A stretch of DNA of 64,000 bases from Jaenimonas drosophilae (GCA_030849065.1 JASAON010001647.1:62001-126000); one strand, 5' to 3'. Shown: positions 48,412-58,278, counted from the first letter of the stretch. Made by a program: numbers and translations. Notes: generated by a model not told the origin, from the letters alone.

Positions 48412-49818
48412 TCACAAGTCTGTGTCATCGTGGGACTCACGCACCACCTCATCATCACCACAAACCTCATTCAACTCTCGTTGTTGGTTGGCCAACATCC
48501 ACGTGCTTGACATTTCGGCGGTTGGGGCGTATAGTGGATCCGCCAACCCACTCTCCTCCCCCGACCACACCCGCAACTCCGCACAAATAGCCCGCATGAG
48601 TGAGAGTGGCTGTGTAGATGCCGGCACCAGATCCTGGCCCAGCTCCCACAGCATAATGCCGCCCAACCCACGTGCACGTGCAAGCCGCATCTTTTGCTGC
48701 ACCTCAGCATAACTAGAGAAGAGAAAGCCGTCCACGGAGTGACGTCTTCGTCGCTGATCGAGGGTGGCAACGTTGCTGTGCTCTCCATCCACATCCCGGT
48801 GCTGCAAGGCAGAGTAGGTTTCCGCCTGCCCATCCCTCACGCGCCGTCCATAAAAGGGAATGCCAAGGGTGAGCTTCGCCACATCGCCACGCAGACGTCC
48901 GTCGGTGTTCGTCTCGGAGGCTAACTTGGCACGATGTGGGCGGCGTTTGGCGTCACTTGGACGATCTCCCGGAGGCGGAGGTGTCGCGGTGGGCCGTCGA
49001 GGTTTTAGAAGAGCCTCAACGTAGTTCCCGCTGAGCACCTCCATGGCGAATGCAAGACTGCTGTGATGGCCGTCGTCGGACTCACTCGGTGCATCATAGG
49101 CCATCCAGTGGACGAAGTCAAGCCAGGGAAGCAGGCGATGGCTCTGCATGATGGGCAGAATCTGCGGATGAGGATGGAGGGCCATGGTGAGGATGGGTCT
49201 TTTCGTTGGTGTGTCGGCCCGACGTGGATGATAGCTCAGCCCACTACGCAGCTCACTCAGCCACGCCCCAAGGCACCTCCACTCGTCTTGTGTTTGGGGG
49301 TACTCCCAGTTCAGATCCACCCCATCCAATGATTTATCTGCCATGAAACTGCGCAGTTCCCGCATCACCTCACGACGGGAGGTGCGATTGCAAATCATGT
49401 GCGAGAAGCCCTCACTTCGACCTCCACCGCCAATACTCACGAGCAGCTGTACGCCGTAACGGTGTGCCATAGCGCGGATGGACGACCACGCCTCCCCTGA
49501 CGGAAGCCGCTCCGTCTTGGCGAGCGCCGCCGCTGCTCCAGGGCGGCTCGCAATCTCCAAACTGAAGAAGATAAGGTGTGTAAGTCCGTGGCGGAAGAAT
49601 TCTTCATAGGGAAAGCCATCCAGGCGGTACTCGGGTAAATAACCAAAGACGGCAACGCTACGGTTGTGTTGATCCTCGTGTGAGGTGGAGGAGGAAGATG
49701 CAGAAGCGGGGTCGATGAGACCGCCAACGAGGATGGCTGCCCACACCATCAGGACGAGGTGCAGAGGCACCATGCTGCCACAGCCGCTGCTCCGTGTGCA
49801 TTCATGGAGACTCTTCAT
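48412..49818 (-). CDS. Secreted GH18 chitinase-like protein
   Basis: 468 residues. The N-terminal hydrophobic segment MVPLHLVLMVWAAILVGG (residues 16-33), ending in Ala/Ser, is a signal peptide or anchor. The GH18 barrel shows VFGYLPEYR (strand 1), LLVSIGGGG (strand 3), the active-site strand DGVDLNWEYP (165-174) and MAYD, and ends GGIMLWELGQD. The proton-donor Glu172 is present, but the middle Asp of the DxxDxDxE motif is Asn170. An Arg/Pro-rich insertion follows about residue 270. It may degrade chitin or N-glycan-type substrates in the secretory or endocytic system, with reduced or altered activity (inference). ATG 49818 lies 10 nt after GGCAG; an ATG 15 codons later would start the signal peptide more compactly. 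Confidence 0.85.
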   Translation of the reverse strand: MKSLHECTRSSGCGSMVPLHLVLMVWAAILVGGLIDPASASSSSTSHEDQHNRSVAVFGYLPEYRLDGFPYEEFFRHGLTHLIFFSLEIASRPGAAAALAKTERLPSGEAWSSIRAMAHRYGVQLLVSIGGGGRSEGFSHMICNRTSRREVMRELRSFMADKSLDGVDLNWEYPQTQDEWRCLGAWLSELRSGLSYHPRRADTPTKRPILTMALHPHPQILPIMQSHRLLPWLDFVHWMAYDAPSESDDGHHSSLAFAMEVLSGNYVEALLKPRRPTATPPPPGDRPSDAKRRPHRAKLASETNTDGRLRGDVAKLTLGIPFYGRRVRDGQAETYSALQHRDVDGEHSNVATLDQRRRRHSVDGFLFSSYAEVQQKMRLARARGLGGIMLWELGQDLVPASTQPLSLMRAICAELRVWSGEESGLADPLYAPTAEMSSTWMLANQQRELNEVCGDDEVVRESHDDTDL

Positions 49819-50101
49819 GGATAGCTTCCTGCCTGTGTCGGGTACATGACGAAGAACAACACAACACCAATAGAGTAGGGATAAGAAGAGGGGATGAGAG
49901 ATGCTGGCAGCTTCAATGGCGTGGCATGGAACCAAGAAGCAGGAATGCGGAAGGGTAGCGGTGCCACAGCCCATGATATGTACTCTCTCGGCAAGTGTTT
50001 GTTTGATTGAAGAGTGGCAACTCTGGCGAACAGCGAACAACACCAACTCCATCATCACCAGAGTTGATGGCAGCAGAGTCGCACAGCCCAAGCTGCGGGT
50101 G

Positions 50102-52069
50102 CTAGCCAAGGGCTAATAAGCCCAAAGACGTCCACAGCACCACCGTTAGAATGCAACAAATGTACTGGAAGAAGAGCATCTTCGCCCATGGGTAGGTCAT
50201 GAAGTCGCGTGCGGTAAAGAGCAACGTGCTATTGATGGCGGATGGAGCACCAAGCTCCATGAACAGCACCAACAGCAACGTGCGGTTCTCGCTTTCTTCC
50301 CCGAGAAAGAAGAAGGGCATGACACGACGAATCGTCACGAGTATCACGAAGGAGCAGAGTGGAATGATCAGCAGCCGAGATGCGAGTGCGGTCCAGACGA
50401 AGCGCTTATTCACCCCGGCCAGGGAGAGCGCCTGAGTCACACGAGCTGCCATGGATTTGGTCGTCTTCTCCGCCTCCGACCCTGCCGATGCGCTCACCAA
50501 TGAGCCGGCAGGTCCTTCTTGGATGATCTCCTGGAGGCAGGTTGTTTGGTGCAGATCGACATCATCCAGGGCCTCATGCACCTCGTTATACCAGTCAGCG
50601 TAGCTCCCATCCTCGCCAAGGAGCTCAAGATCCTCAGCGCTGAGGGGAAAATGTGTGTTTTGGGGGCATTCGCGCGTCTGAACGACGATAGTACCGGCCG
50701 CCGCAGTGGCCTTGGTGGAGCCCACCAAGTTCGCCCCAAGAAGGAGCAAGGCAGAGGGGATGGTGCCTTGGGAGATGAGGGTGATGGCATCCATGATCAT
50801 CTCCAGTGGGCCACCAAAGAACAGACCTCGAAGAGGGGGAATGATGCCAATAATGACGCTAATCACAATGGACATGAAAGGGACGTTGGTGAGCAGCCGC
50901 CAACCCATGCGGCGGGAGCTGCGCATGATCTTGGCCAGACGAGATGGACCACCATGCGTTTTAAGATCACGTTCATAGACAACGCGAATGGAACGGCTGG
51001 CAGACCAGTCATAATCCACCCGCTCCACCGACGCTTCCACGGCTGTTCCGACGCCGCGGTAGGTACTAGACAGGGGAGCATCCGTTTGCGCCCCAGCCTC
51101 CTCACGATCCACCACAATCACCAGAGCACTTGAGCTCGACGATGCGGACGATGCTTTGATATGATGCGGAGTCATTGTAGAAGAATGGGAGGAGGAGGGA
51201 AAGGCCTCCAGTTGGGCAATGGTCATGAGGGGAGAGCAGGTGCCGAGGACAGCTGTCTGTGTTGCAGCATCACTCCGCAACAAGTGAGTACGGTGGCGCT
51301 CCATGATTTCACGAATACGACGTCGCTTGATGGAGTCCGACTGGGCCCTCTCCACCATGTTGGGGCCGAATGCCCACAGGTACAACGTGCACACAACGCT
51401 GAAGACGAAGATGTAGGCGCTGCCGCGTGAGAAGTCAATCCAATCCAACGACAGAGATAAGTTCTGCAGCAGGGAGAGGGGCAAGGTGACGGTGTTCTGG
51501 ATGGAACATGCCACAACGGTACCCCAAAAGTAGCCCGGGTACTCCTCCACCACTCGAGAAGGCGCCTCCAATAGTGGCACCACATCTCGTCCAGTGACAC
51601 CGAGGCCCCGAAGACGCTCACTCAAGACGACCAACACGTATGGGCTCCCTTGGTGCCGTGTGCGATGGACCTCTGCCTTGGTGGGTGTCGCATCTGCCGT
51701 TGTTGTTGGTGGTGGTGATGCGGGGTCATGGCGGAGCAACAGACGCACGTCCTTGGCCAACTCGTCCGGAACACCGTAGGCACGGGAAGGCACCCGGAAG
51801 ATCAGCGCAGGAAGTATCAGTCCGCTTCCGAGGCCAATGGCAATCAGCAAAAGAGCAAAGATAACGAGGATGCTGCATTGCATGAGTACCTCAACGTCTA
51901 CGGACTTGGTCGTGTTGGCGATGGTAAGGCAGGGAAGGAGGACATTGGAGATCAAGAAGCTGAAGTCGCGCAGGGTGCTACTAACGTTAGGGATGGAGGC
52001 GCAGGTCATTGCGCCGACCAAGACGGCAACAATGACCTTTGCCACGGCCAGCACCACAACATCGAGCAT
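50102..52069 (-). CDS. Auxin-efflux-carrier (PIN-like) family membrane protein
   Basis: 655-residue multi-span transporter. The N-terminal half has about five membrane helices: MLDVVVLAVAKVIVAVLVGA at the start, then SFLISNVLLPCLTIANTT (the family's conserved half-helix region), an ILVIFALLLIAIGLG segment and others. The C-terminal half repeats the pattern (LIIPLCSFVILVTIRRVMP, LVLFMELGAPSAINSTLLF, QYICCILTVVLWTSLGLL). A long hydrophilic cytosolic loop with Ser, Arg and acidic residues joins them. Members export organic anions; those of the ER or lysosome class are the likelier relatives, but the substrate is not readable. ATG 52069 begins at the first helix; the frame is open for 100 further codons from GTG 52369, without membrane character. 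Confidence 0.85.
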   Translation of the reverse strand: MLDVVVLAVAKVIVAVLVGAMTCASIPNVSSTLRDFSFLISNVLLPCLTIANTTKSVDVEVLMQCSILVIFALLLIAIGLGSGLILPALIFRVPSRAYGVPDELAKDVRLLLRHDPASPPPTTTADATPTKAEVHRTRHQGSPYVLVVLSERLRGLGVTGRDVVPLLEAPSRVVEEYPGYFWGTVVACSIQNTVTLPLSLLQNLSLSLDWIDFSRGSAYIFVFSVVCTLYLWAFGPNMVERAQSDSIKRRRIREIMERHRTHLLRSDAATQTAVLGTCSPLMTIAQLEAFPSSSHSSTMTPHHIKASSASSSSSALVIVVDREEAGAQTDAPLSSTYRGVGTAVEASVERVDYDWSASRSIRVVYERDLKTHGGPSRLAKIMRSSRRMGWRLLTNVPFMSIVISVIIGIIPPLRGLFFGGPLEMIMDAITLISQGTIPSALLLLGANLVGSTKATAAAGTIVVQTRECPQNTHFPLSAEDLELLGEDGSYADWYNEVHEALDDVDLHQTTCLQEIIQEGPAGSLVSASAGSEAEKTTKSMAARVTQALSLAGVNKRFVWTALASRLLIIPLCSFVILVTIRRVMPFFFLGEESENRTLLLVLFMELGAPSAINSTLLFTARDFMTYPWAKMLFFQYICCILTVVLWTSLGLLALG

Positions 52070-52501
52070 ATGGCGTTGTGCGTGGAGGGAACAGAGGAAA
52101 TTAAAGGTGGGACGAGTAGTACCGCAGCTATCCAGATCCAGCTTTTGAGGACGATAGATGCAGCTAGGACACCGTTCCGCAGGAACAAGGCGGGCACGTT
52201 GACTTGCCCAGCACCAACGATAGGAACAGCAGGGAGAGAGGTACCACCAGATTCTCTCCGGTAGTTGTGTTAGAATACGTTTTATGGATTGATTAGATGC
52301 TTGGGTGCCTACGACCTGGGTGTGTGACGGAGAAATGGGAGACATGAGTGAGTGATCCATCAAGCACACACAGGAGAAGCTGACGAAGGACAGATAAACT
52401 GTGAAAGTTGTTTGGTCATGGCATCTTGTGCCATTGGCTTAGGAACCTCCATCGGCAGGAGAAATTATGGGCTCTCGATGACACCACCCTGTGCAACGCC
52501 G
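52070..52501. other. Intergenic gap, no gene seen
   Basis: 432 bases between the PIN-like carrier and the methyltransferase-fold gene. The minus-strand frame upstream of 52069 is open but Cys/Trp/Ser-rich and contains pyrimidine tracts with AG (for example TCCTCAAAAG near 52145). No repeats. Confidence 0.55.
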
Positions 52502-54211
52502 CTACCGAAGCTCCATCCGCTGACTAGGTGAGAGGTAGGAGCCACTGATGCGTCGAATCCACGATCCCCAGCCCTCACTCTGCTCCGGCTTCCTGTACTT
52601 CTGTTGGAGATAGGGGTGGCCTTGGGGGAGGTAGCTCTCTACGTCATATGTGACGTCGGGATTCAGCACGGAAAAAAAGCCATCTTGCACTTCGTGAGTG
52701 AAGTCAAATGGAACGCGATTGGGTCCGTACTGGGAGAGGTGCGCCCGCAAGAGATCACGGAACTCGTGGATGTTGGCAACTGAGCCCATCTTTGCCTTAC
52801 CTCGCTCCACATTGTCCTGGAATGTCATGAGTACGGTGGATGGGCTCGTCATACAGTGGCACAGCACCACCGGACGACCCGCAAAGGCCATACGCCAGTT
52901 CTGCACCATGTGATAGAGAAAGGCAGCATCACCATTGGGAACCGCCACCGCCACGCAGCCTGACGAGCTCAGGCAGTTACGAATGTTGGAGAGGAAGTCG
53001 AGCTGGCCAAATCGGGTACTCAGCCGACCGGAGCCATCCATGGTGTTGACGAGAATGAGATCGTATCGCTTCGTCTGCTCCTTCGTGTCCTGGGCACTCA
53101 CACGAGCCGACAGCAGCCGAACGTACTCGGCAGGGTCACTGAGGTGGAGCGAGAGGTTGCTGGTCTCCTGGAGCCCTAGAAACCGGCGGCACAGCCGGAT
53201 GAGCGTACCATCACGCTCCACGACATCCACGTTGAAGTTGGGGTAGCCATTCGCCAGCCAGCGAGGGAGCTCACCACTGTGCAGGCCCAACACCAAGGTC
53301 TCGATCGTGGGCTGGCGGACAAAGGAAAAGCGTATTGGCATCACAATCTTGGCAGCATCCCGCAAGACTTGGACCGGCCCAAGCGACAGCATCAGCTTTC
53401 GAGAGCACTCATCCTCAAGATGCCCACTCATGGGGAGGCAGTTGTTGCTCTCGTCGATACTCCGGCACTTCACGATGCCATGAATGACATCATCCCCGCT
53501 GGAGGAGGATGTCTTCGACTTGCTTGACGCTTCTCCATCCAATTGGCAGTAGTGCACGCTGCGATAGACCACATCATCACGCCGCGTTGGGTCGTACTCG
53601 GGTAGCTCCATGCAAATAACCTCCGGAGGTGCTTCAGAACCAGAGCTCCGGAGCTCACTTGTCTCAGCGTGAACCAATCGTGGGCGGCGCATCTGCTCCT
53701 CCTTCGCCACGCTATCCGACTGGGGCTCGTACAGGCCCCCGTTGATGTCGGAAGGTTCCTGGGAATTGTTGCTACCAAACCCCCATAAGGAGTTGTGCTC
53801 CGCTTGCATTGGCACACGTGGGCTGGGTCGAAGCAAAGCAATGCGCTCCCGGCGTGGAGCAATGAGTCGCTCCGATACGCGCCAGGCAAGGTAGCTCCCC
53901 AATATCCCAGACAAGATGAGAATATATGGAGATGTCAATCCCTTATCCAGCTCTGTGAAGAAGAAGCGAGAGAGGCGGTGAACGTAGGGCCGCTTCGCAC
54001 GCTGCCCCACCAAGAAGGCATCACCGGGCGGCATGTAGATGGAGGCGGAGGTGGAGTTGTGAGTGTGGGAATGCCCAACGATAAATGGGGAGATGAGATA
54101 CCTTCGGCAACCCTGTTCCAGTGTGGCGGTGCTGTCATGAATTGCAACGTGCAGCATAGTACACCAAGAAAAAGCAGAAGGTCGAAAGGAGAGACGGTGT
54201 GCAGTCAGCAT
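52502..54211 (-). CDS. Spermidine-synthase-fold protein with membrane anchor
   Basis: Up to 569 residues. One membrane segment near residue 95-110 (YILILSGILGSYLAW) is followed by a disordered linker and then a class I methyltransferase fold. LVLGLHSGELPRWL stands where motif I (hydrophobic-G-x-G-x-G) is expected, VDVVERDGTLIRLCRRF resembles the acidic loop of spermidine synthases, and YDLILVNTMDGSG is the post-I strand. The Gly-rich motif is degenerate, so catalysis is uncertain. Topology suggests an enzyme-like domain tethered to a membrane. Several starts are possible. A pyrimidine tract lies between ATG 54211 and ATG 54157, and the first AG after it is downstream of both, so ATG 54034 (MPPGDAFLVG) may be the true start. 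Confidence 0.7.
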   Translation of the reverse strand: MLTAHRLSFRPSAFSWCTMLHVAIHDSTATLEQGCRRYLISPFIVGHSHTHNSTSASIYMPPGDAFLVGQRAKRPYVHRLSRFFFTELDKGLTSPYILILSGILGSYLAWRVSERLIAPRRERIALLRPSPRVPMQAEHNSLWGFGSNNSQEPSDINGGLYEPQSDSVAKEEQMRRPRLVHAETSELRSSGSEAPPEVICMELPEYDPTRRDDVVYRSVHYCQLDGEASSKSKTSSSSGDDVIHGIVKCRSIDESNNCLPMSGHLEDECSRKLMLSLGPVQVLRDAAKIVMPIRFSFVRQPTIETLVLGLHSGELPRWLANGYPNFNVDVVERDGTLIRLCRRFLGLQETSNLSLHLSDPAEYVRLLSARVSAQDTKEQTKRYDLILVNTMDGSGRLSTRFGQLDFLSNIRNCLSSSGCVAVAVPNGDAAFLYHMVQNWRMAFAGRPVVLCHCMTSPSTVLMTFQDNVERGKAKMGSVANIHEFRDLLRAHLSQYGPNRVPFDFTHEVQDGFFSVLNPDVTYDVESYLPQGHPYLQQKYRKPEQSEGWGSWIRRISGSYLSPSQRMELR

Positions 54212-54403
54212 GATTCATCACGAAATGATAAAATCAGCAGTTGCGTAGGAAGCAGCAATGAGAGACATCTCGCATCGTGGAATGTATATGATCGTTGTAC
54301 AGCACCGAGGATCTGTCTCAGACAGAATAGAAAACAAAGCGCATGACGGTGTGAAAAGAGGTGAAGTAGTCTATCGGTGAAGATGGATCAACGAGTTGGT
54401 CCT

Positions 54404-55696
54404 CTAGGAGATGCAGTCAGACAGTCCGAGTGCCTTCAGCCGCGAAGCAATGGTGCGGCAAGCCTCACAACGTCGCCCTTCGTACAAACCGCCAAAGCAG
54501 CGGGGATTGATAGCGTCGCTTGTGCCACAGTCTCTCGCCCACGTGCCGTCTCCAGTCAACGAAGAATGGGTCGCCCCACTTTGCGTGAGGCCGTTGCGGT
54601 CGTGTCGGCCTGGCCATGGACGCACGTCGCTGATGCGCAACGGGCGAGGGGAGCCACAGAGTGGGCAGGAAGAGGTGGCGGCATTCTTCACGGCGGCCAG
54701 GCTTCGATTCTCCCCTACTCCTGCCGTCACGCCAACACACTTCTTGTAGTATCTAGTACGATAGAGTTCATCCATCGAGGGACGTGACGTCCACATGGGT
54801 GAATCGGTTTGAGGTTGAGAGCAACGTACTGCGTTGGGGGTCTGTTCAAGCCAAGAACAAGTGGTCGTCACCAACTCTGGATGAGCAGCCCCAAACAACA
54901 CCCATTCATGGAAGGAGAGACGTCCATCACGGTTCAAATCGGCCATGGAAAAGAGCTCCTGCAGCGACAGCCGATGCTCCCGTCGCAAAACCTCTTCCCA
55001 AGAGGCTAAAGGGCTGTCGTGGTGATGCCTCGTCGATATGCTAGACGAAAGGGAGTACAGGTCGCTCAGGATGAGGTGGGACCTCGTTGTCCCAGCGGCT
55101 CTCAGCGCTGCTGAGAAAACGAGTGCCAGACGCTCGTCGTCACCACGTCCAGCCACTGGCGTAGGTGTAGATGACTGTGCTGCCCTCCAACCTAGCCCCA
55201 ACTTGTCACTCGGTTCATTGAAGCTAATCGTCTGCTCTGGTGGTGCAATCCGTCCTGGAAGATCCTCCGCCACCAAACCAACTCTCGAGCTCGAAGATGG
55301 AACCACAGGCGCAGACACATCTTCTTCCATGGATGGTGCCTTGATCGCACCCGCCTGAGATGGTGGTGAGAAGCAGTAGAGCTGGCACCCAGTTGGTAGC
55401 TGGGCCGCACTAAAGACCTCTACCCATGACAGAGATGCCTCTTCAAAGACACACATCTGATCAACCAAAAATGTTGGCGGGGGTGGGCAGGTATGACCGC
55501 GGTGTGGGTACCGCTCCCGAGGATGGAGCATCGACCGCACCATGGCTTCGTCCACGCGTCCAGAGCGGAGAAGCGTGGTAAAGACTGCCTCGCTCGCATG
55601 AATCACTTCATGTAGTGGCGGTCGAGCTGGGAAGATCAACTGAATGTTTCGCTTCGAACCGCTAATGTCAGCTGCGATAGCGACAAGGTACACCAT
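54404..55696 (-). CDS. EF-hand protein, possible flagellar component
   Basis: 430 residues. The N-terminal block MVYLVAIAADISGSKRNIQL, followed by PARPPLHEVI, looks like a conserved domain at the start of kinetoplastid paraflagellar-type EF-hand proteins; I recall this only loosely. One canonical EF-hand loop (DLNRDGRLSFHE, residues 253-264) should bind calcium. A C-terminal region has two Cys pairs (CPLC and CEAC) that may bind zinc. An ATG occurs 30 codons upstream (55786), but the only AG after its pyrimidine tract lies just inside that ATG (CACTAG, GACAG). Trans-splicing would therefore remove it, leaving ATG 55696, exactly where the conserved block begins. Confidence 0.72.
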   Translation of the reverse strand: MVYLVAIAADISGSKRNIQLIFPARPPLHEVIHASEAVFTTLLRSGRVDEAMVRSMLHPRERYPHRGHTCPPPPTFLVDQMCVFEEASLSWVEVFSAAQLPTGCQLYCFSPPSQAGAIKAPSMEEDVSAPVVPSSSSRVGLVAEDLPGRIAPPEQTISFNEPSDKLGLGWRAAQSSTPTPVAGRGDDERLALVFSAALRAAGTTRSHLILSDLYSLSSSISTRHHHDSPLASWEEVLRREHRLSLQELFSMADLNRDGRLSFHEWVLFGAAHPELVTTTCSWLEQTPNAVRCSQPQTDSPMWTSRPSMDELYRTRYYKKCVGVTAGVGENRSLAAVKNAATSSCPLCGSPRPLRISDVRPWPGRHDRNGLTQSGATHSSLTGDGTWARDCGTSDAINPRCFGGLYEGRRCEACRTIASRLKALGLSDCIS

Positions 55697-56203
55697 CTCA
55701 CCCTGCTTCTCCAATTGGATATCTTCCAACAATGCGGTTGGCTCGATTCGTGTTGGCGCAATGGCAGTGGTTCTGTCTAGTGGCATTCACGCACCAAGAG
55801 TGAGAAGCACAAGTTATAATACCATAGAAGAAGAAAGAGAGAAGGGGGGCAACTTTTCCAACAGCAACAAGCAATCTGCTACATGAGTATCGGAACGAGG
55901 GTTGTGCATCAACCGCCCCACCCCCGCCATCCATACCATTCAATGGGAACAAGCATCGATCACCTCCACATGGTCCATCCAAAAATTAATCGGCACAGTT
56001 TCATTGAGGCCAGAAGATCAAACCATGCACGTCTCGTCGTGACGGCCATACAACGGTGTTATTCAATATGAGCAAACGTGAAATCAGGTTGTGGTATGTA
56101 GATACACACGTAGAGAACCAGCCACCTGTCTCTCTCTATTGGCGACGGTTGGAGTAGGGTGTGCACCAGAAACTGATGCCGTTTCCGAAGACCACCAGAA
56201 GCA
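55697..56203. other. Intergenic gap, no gene seen
   Basis: 507 bases. Minus-strand CCCCTTCTCTCTTTCTTCTTC tract at about 55825-55847 is the acceptor region of the EF-hand gene, with its first AG around 55772-55778. The rest lacks repeats and coding character. Confidence 0.55.
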
Positions 56204-57094
56204 CTAATCATCCAAATCGTCCTCGTCAAAGGGCATGAAGCTCTCCTCGCACCCACACGAATACTTTTGGTTTGGGTTCTTGAAGGTGAACTTCTCCTCC
56301 ACATTGCGGACGACATAATCCATCTCGGTTCCAATCACATAAAAAAGCGCATCCGCATCGACGATCACCTTCACCCCATCCTGCTCCACCACCACGTCGT
56401 CGAGAAGGCCTGATCCAAAGCGCCGTTGTGGGCTGCTTCCATTGGCCTCCGTTCCCTGTCCCTGCATCTTCTCAACCTGAGACGGAAAGGCGTAGTTCAC
56501 GGTGTAGCTGTAGCCACTGCAACCACGTCTGCGCACCCCAATACGAATGCCAACAGGTAGTTCGTACCCACCCTTCTCTCCCGTGGGAGGTGGATGATTG
56601 ATGGCGAACTGACTCAGTAGGTACTTCACTCGACGCTGTGCCTGTGGAGACAGCACAAAGGCTGCCTTGTTCTTGAAGAGCAACTGGCGTTTTTGCAGGG
56701 CAGAGAGCTGACGCTGGGCAACCGGGCCCTGATCCTCCGCACAGTTGGAGCGCGCGCCAAACAAGATGGCGGCCTCGGGTGCAGGTGTTGATCGGCCACG
56801 GGATGAGGATCCAGCCGCGGCACGTCGCGGAATGGGAACAGTCCCGCTTCCCTTGTGAGAAGATTTGTATAACTGTGCCACAGGGGGAGAAGATTGGGCA
56901 CTGGTCGCTGCGGTCGATGTTGACCCAGGGTTCACATCGGCGACGGTAGAGGTACTTCGCCAGGCAATCCCCATTGAGGGTCGTGCAAATGTCGGTACGG
57001 AGGAGAGTCGGCGAAAGGCTGCAGGGATGCGTACCCCGCGGAGGAGCGGAACACCTCTGACAAAGCGTGGAATGGAACGCGCAGATGATAGCAT
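56204..57094 (-). CDS. ISCA1: Mitochondrial A-type iron-sulfur assembly protein (ISCA1)
   Basis: Late-acting mitochondrial Fe-S assembly factor for [4Fe-4S] clusters. The 296-residue product has an Arg/Ser-rich presequence (MLSSARSIPRFVRGVPLLRG) and a long disordered Ala/Ser/Pro region up to about 140. The A-type domain comes last: LSPQAQRRVKYLL, GIRIGVRRRGCSGYSY (Cys192), IGTEMDYV and the C-terminal KYSCGCEESF (Cys280, Cys282). All three metal or cluster cysteines are present. ISCA1 rather than ISCA2 is suggested by the GVR.RGC.G.SY and TEMDYV blocks. The N-terminal extension is much longer than the usual 20-40 residues. ATG 57094 is 12 nt downstream of an acceptor AG. Confidence 0.93.
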   Translation of the reverse strand: MLSSARSIPRFVRGVPLLRGVRIPAAFRRLSSVPTFARPSMGIAWRSTSTVADVNPGSTSTAATSAQSSPPVAQLYKSSHKGSGTVPIPRRAAAGSSSRGRSTPAPEAAILFGARSNCAEDQGPVAQRQLSALQKRQLLFKNKAAFVLSPQAQRRVKYLLSQFAINHPPPTGEKGGYELPVGIRIGVRRRGCSGYSYTVNYAFPSQVEKMQGQGTEANGSSPQRRFGSGLLDDVVVEQDGVKVIVDADALFYVIGTEMDYVVRNVEEKFTFKNPNQKYSCGCEESFMPFDEDDLDD

Positions 57095-57106
57095 GATGGT
57101 GATTTC

Positions 57107-57135
57107 CTGAGAATATGAAAAAAAAAAAGAACTTT
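57107..57135 (-). promoter_or_regulatory. Trans-splice acceptor of ISCA1
   Basis: Minus-strand GTTC plus a T11 run and CATATTCT, ending in CAG at 57108-57107; 12-nt 5' UTR to ATG 57094. Confidence 0.72.
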
Positions 57136-57378
57136 TTTCTGTCGAAGGTTGTAGTGCCTAAGTAGCTTCCACTGAAAGAGTTGATGAGAAGAGAAGAGCA
57201 GGATTGGCATGCACTGCAAACAATGATCCATGGCCCTCTCCACATCCCTCAATGCAAGAGAACATGTGTCGTCAAGTACAAGACTTACGGATCCGTTTCG
57301 TGAATGTGATCAGCAACACATCTTAACAACAGGTCGACGTTTACTCGGTTACACGCAGTCACTCCTCCCTCACACATT

Positions 57379-57978
57379 CTACGACTGTTGGGTAATGACA
57401 AGGACCTGTTCTGCGCTCAGCTCTGTCTGCTGAACCCCACTCAGACGAACAACGAACCGACGTGGCCCGCTGTATGTACTCCCCGTAGAGTCACGTCCAG
57501 CGCCGGAATTCTTCTTGGCGGAGGTCGGTCGGAAGATTGTTTCTCCAGTGACAGGATGAAGTAGCTCATGCGGACTTCGTTCAGCCACGACCGACAGCGA
57601 TTCAACAAAACCCTTGGAGGAAAACTGCAGAGGAACCTTCAACGAGAGGGAATGGACTCGATCCAAAGCGTTTGAGTGAGATGATGATTTGGAGCTGGGG
57701 CAAAATATGTGGCTGGCAAGAGTAATGCGCAAGGGCTGGCCCGTGCCCTTCTCCACTACGGTGGCGATGAGAGAGAGGCGAACTGGTTCCTCAGTGGCAT
57801 CACTGTCCTTTCCAGTTTCACCACCCTCCAACCTCATGGCTTCCTCAATCAGTAAGATGTTGGTGACGATGGCTGAAAATGAATTCGTCATGCTAACCTG
57901 GCCACCGGCTCCGGGGCACAGATGCAGTTCCTCCGCCGGACGAAGGTCAGTGAAGAATGGTGTTTCAATCAACGGCAT
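57379..57978 (-). CDS. Unknown small conserved-looking protein
   Basis: 199 residues, with few low-complexity runs. It begins MPLIETPFFTDLRP, has a helix (SFSAIVTNILLIEEAMRL), then alternating hydrophobic strands (VRLSLIATVVEKG, LRITLASHIFC, VHSLSLKVPLQF, RRFVVRLSGVQQTEL) that suggest a beta-sandwich. No motif I recognise. ATG 57978 is preceded by CTCTCACTTCTCTTAAG, a good acceptor 7 nt upstream, which makes it a real gene. Function unknown. Confidence 0.68.
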   Translation of the reverse strand: MPLIETPFFTDLRPAEELHLCPGAGGQVSMTNSFSAIVTNILLIEEAMRLEGGETGKDSDATEEPVRLSLIATVVEKGTGQPLRITLASHIFCPSSKSSSHSNALDRVHSLSLKVPLQFSSKGFVESLSVVAERSPHELLHPVTGETIFRPTSAKKNSGAGRDSTGSTYSGPRRFVVRLSGVQQTELSAEQVLVITQQS

Positions 57979-57983
57979 CTCGT

Positions 57984-58002
57984 CTTAAGAGAAGTGAGAG
58001 TG
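57984..58002 (-). promoter_or_regulatory. Trans-splice acceptor of the 199-residue gene
   Basis: Minus-strand CTCTCACTTCTCTTAAG with AG at 57985-57984, about 6 nt before ATG 57978. Confidence 0.6.
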
Positions 58003-58278
58003 GAATGCGGAATCGCACGATACCAAGCCACAGGCTAGTGCTTAATAACTCTAGATGATGGTGGTTGCTGCAACTACGGTATAAAAAAAAAAACAGAGCA
58101 ATGTCAGATCATCAGTAGAAACAGTGTAGTTGGGATGGAAGTTTGAATACCACTCATGCACGTGGATATGCAGGAGAAGCATGTGTGACAAAAGAAGAAG
58201 GAGTCTTCAGTGAAGCTCTTGGTGATCTATGACAGCAAAAAAGCAGCAGCAACCGATCTAGCCGCCTTCATGGACTCA

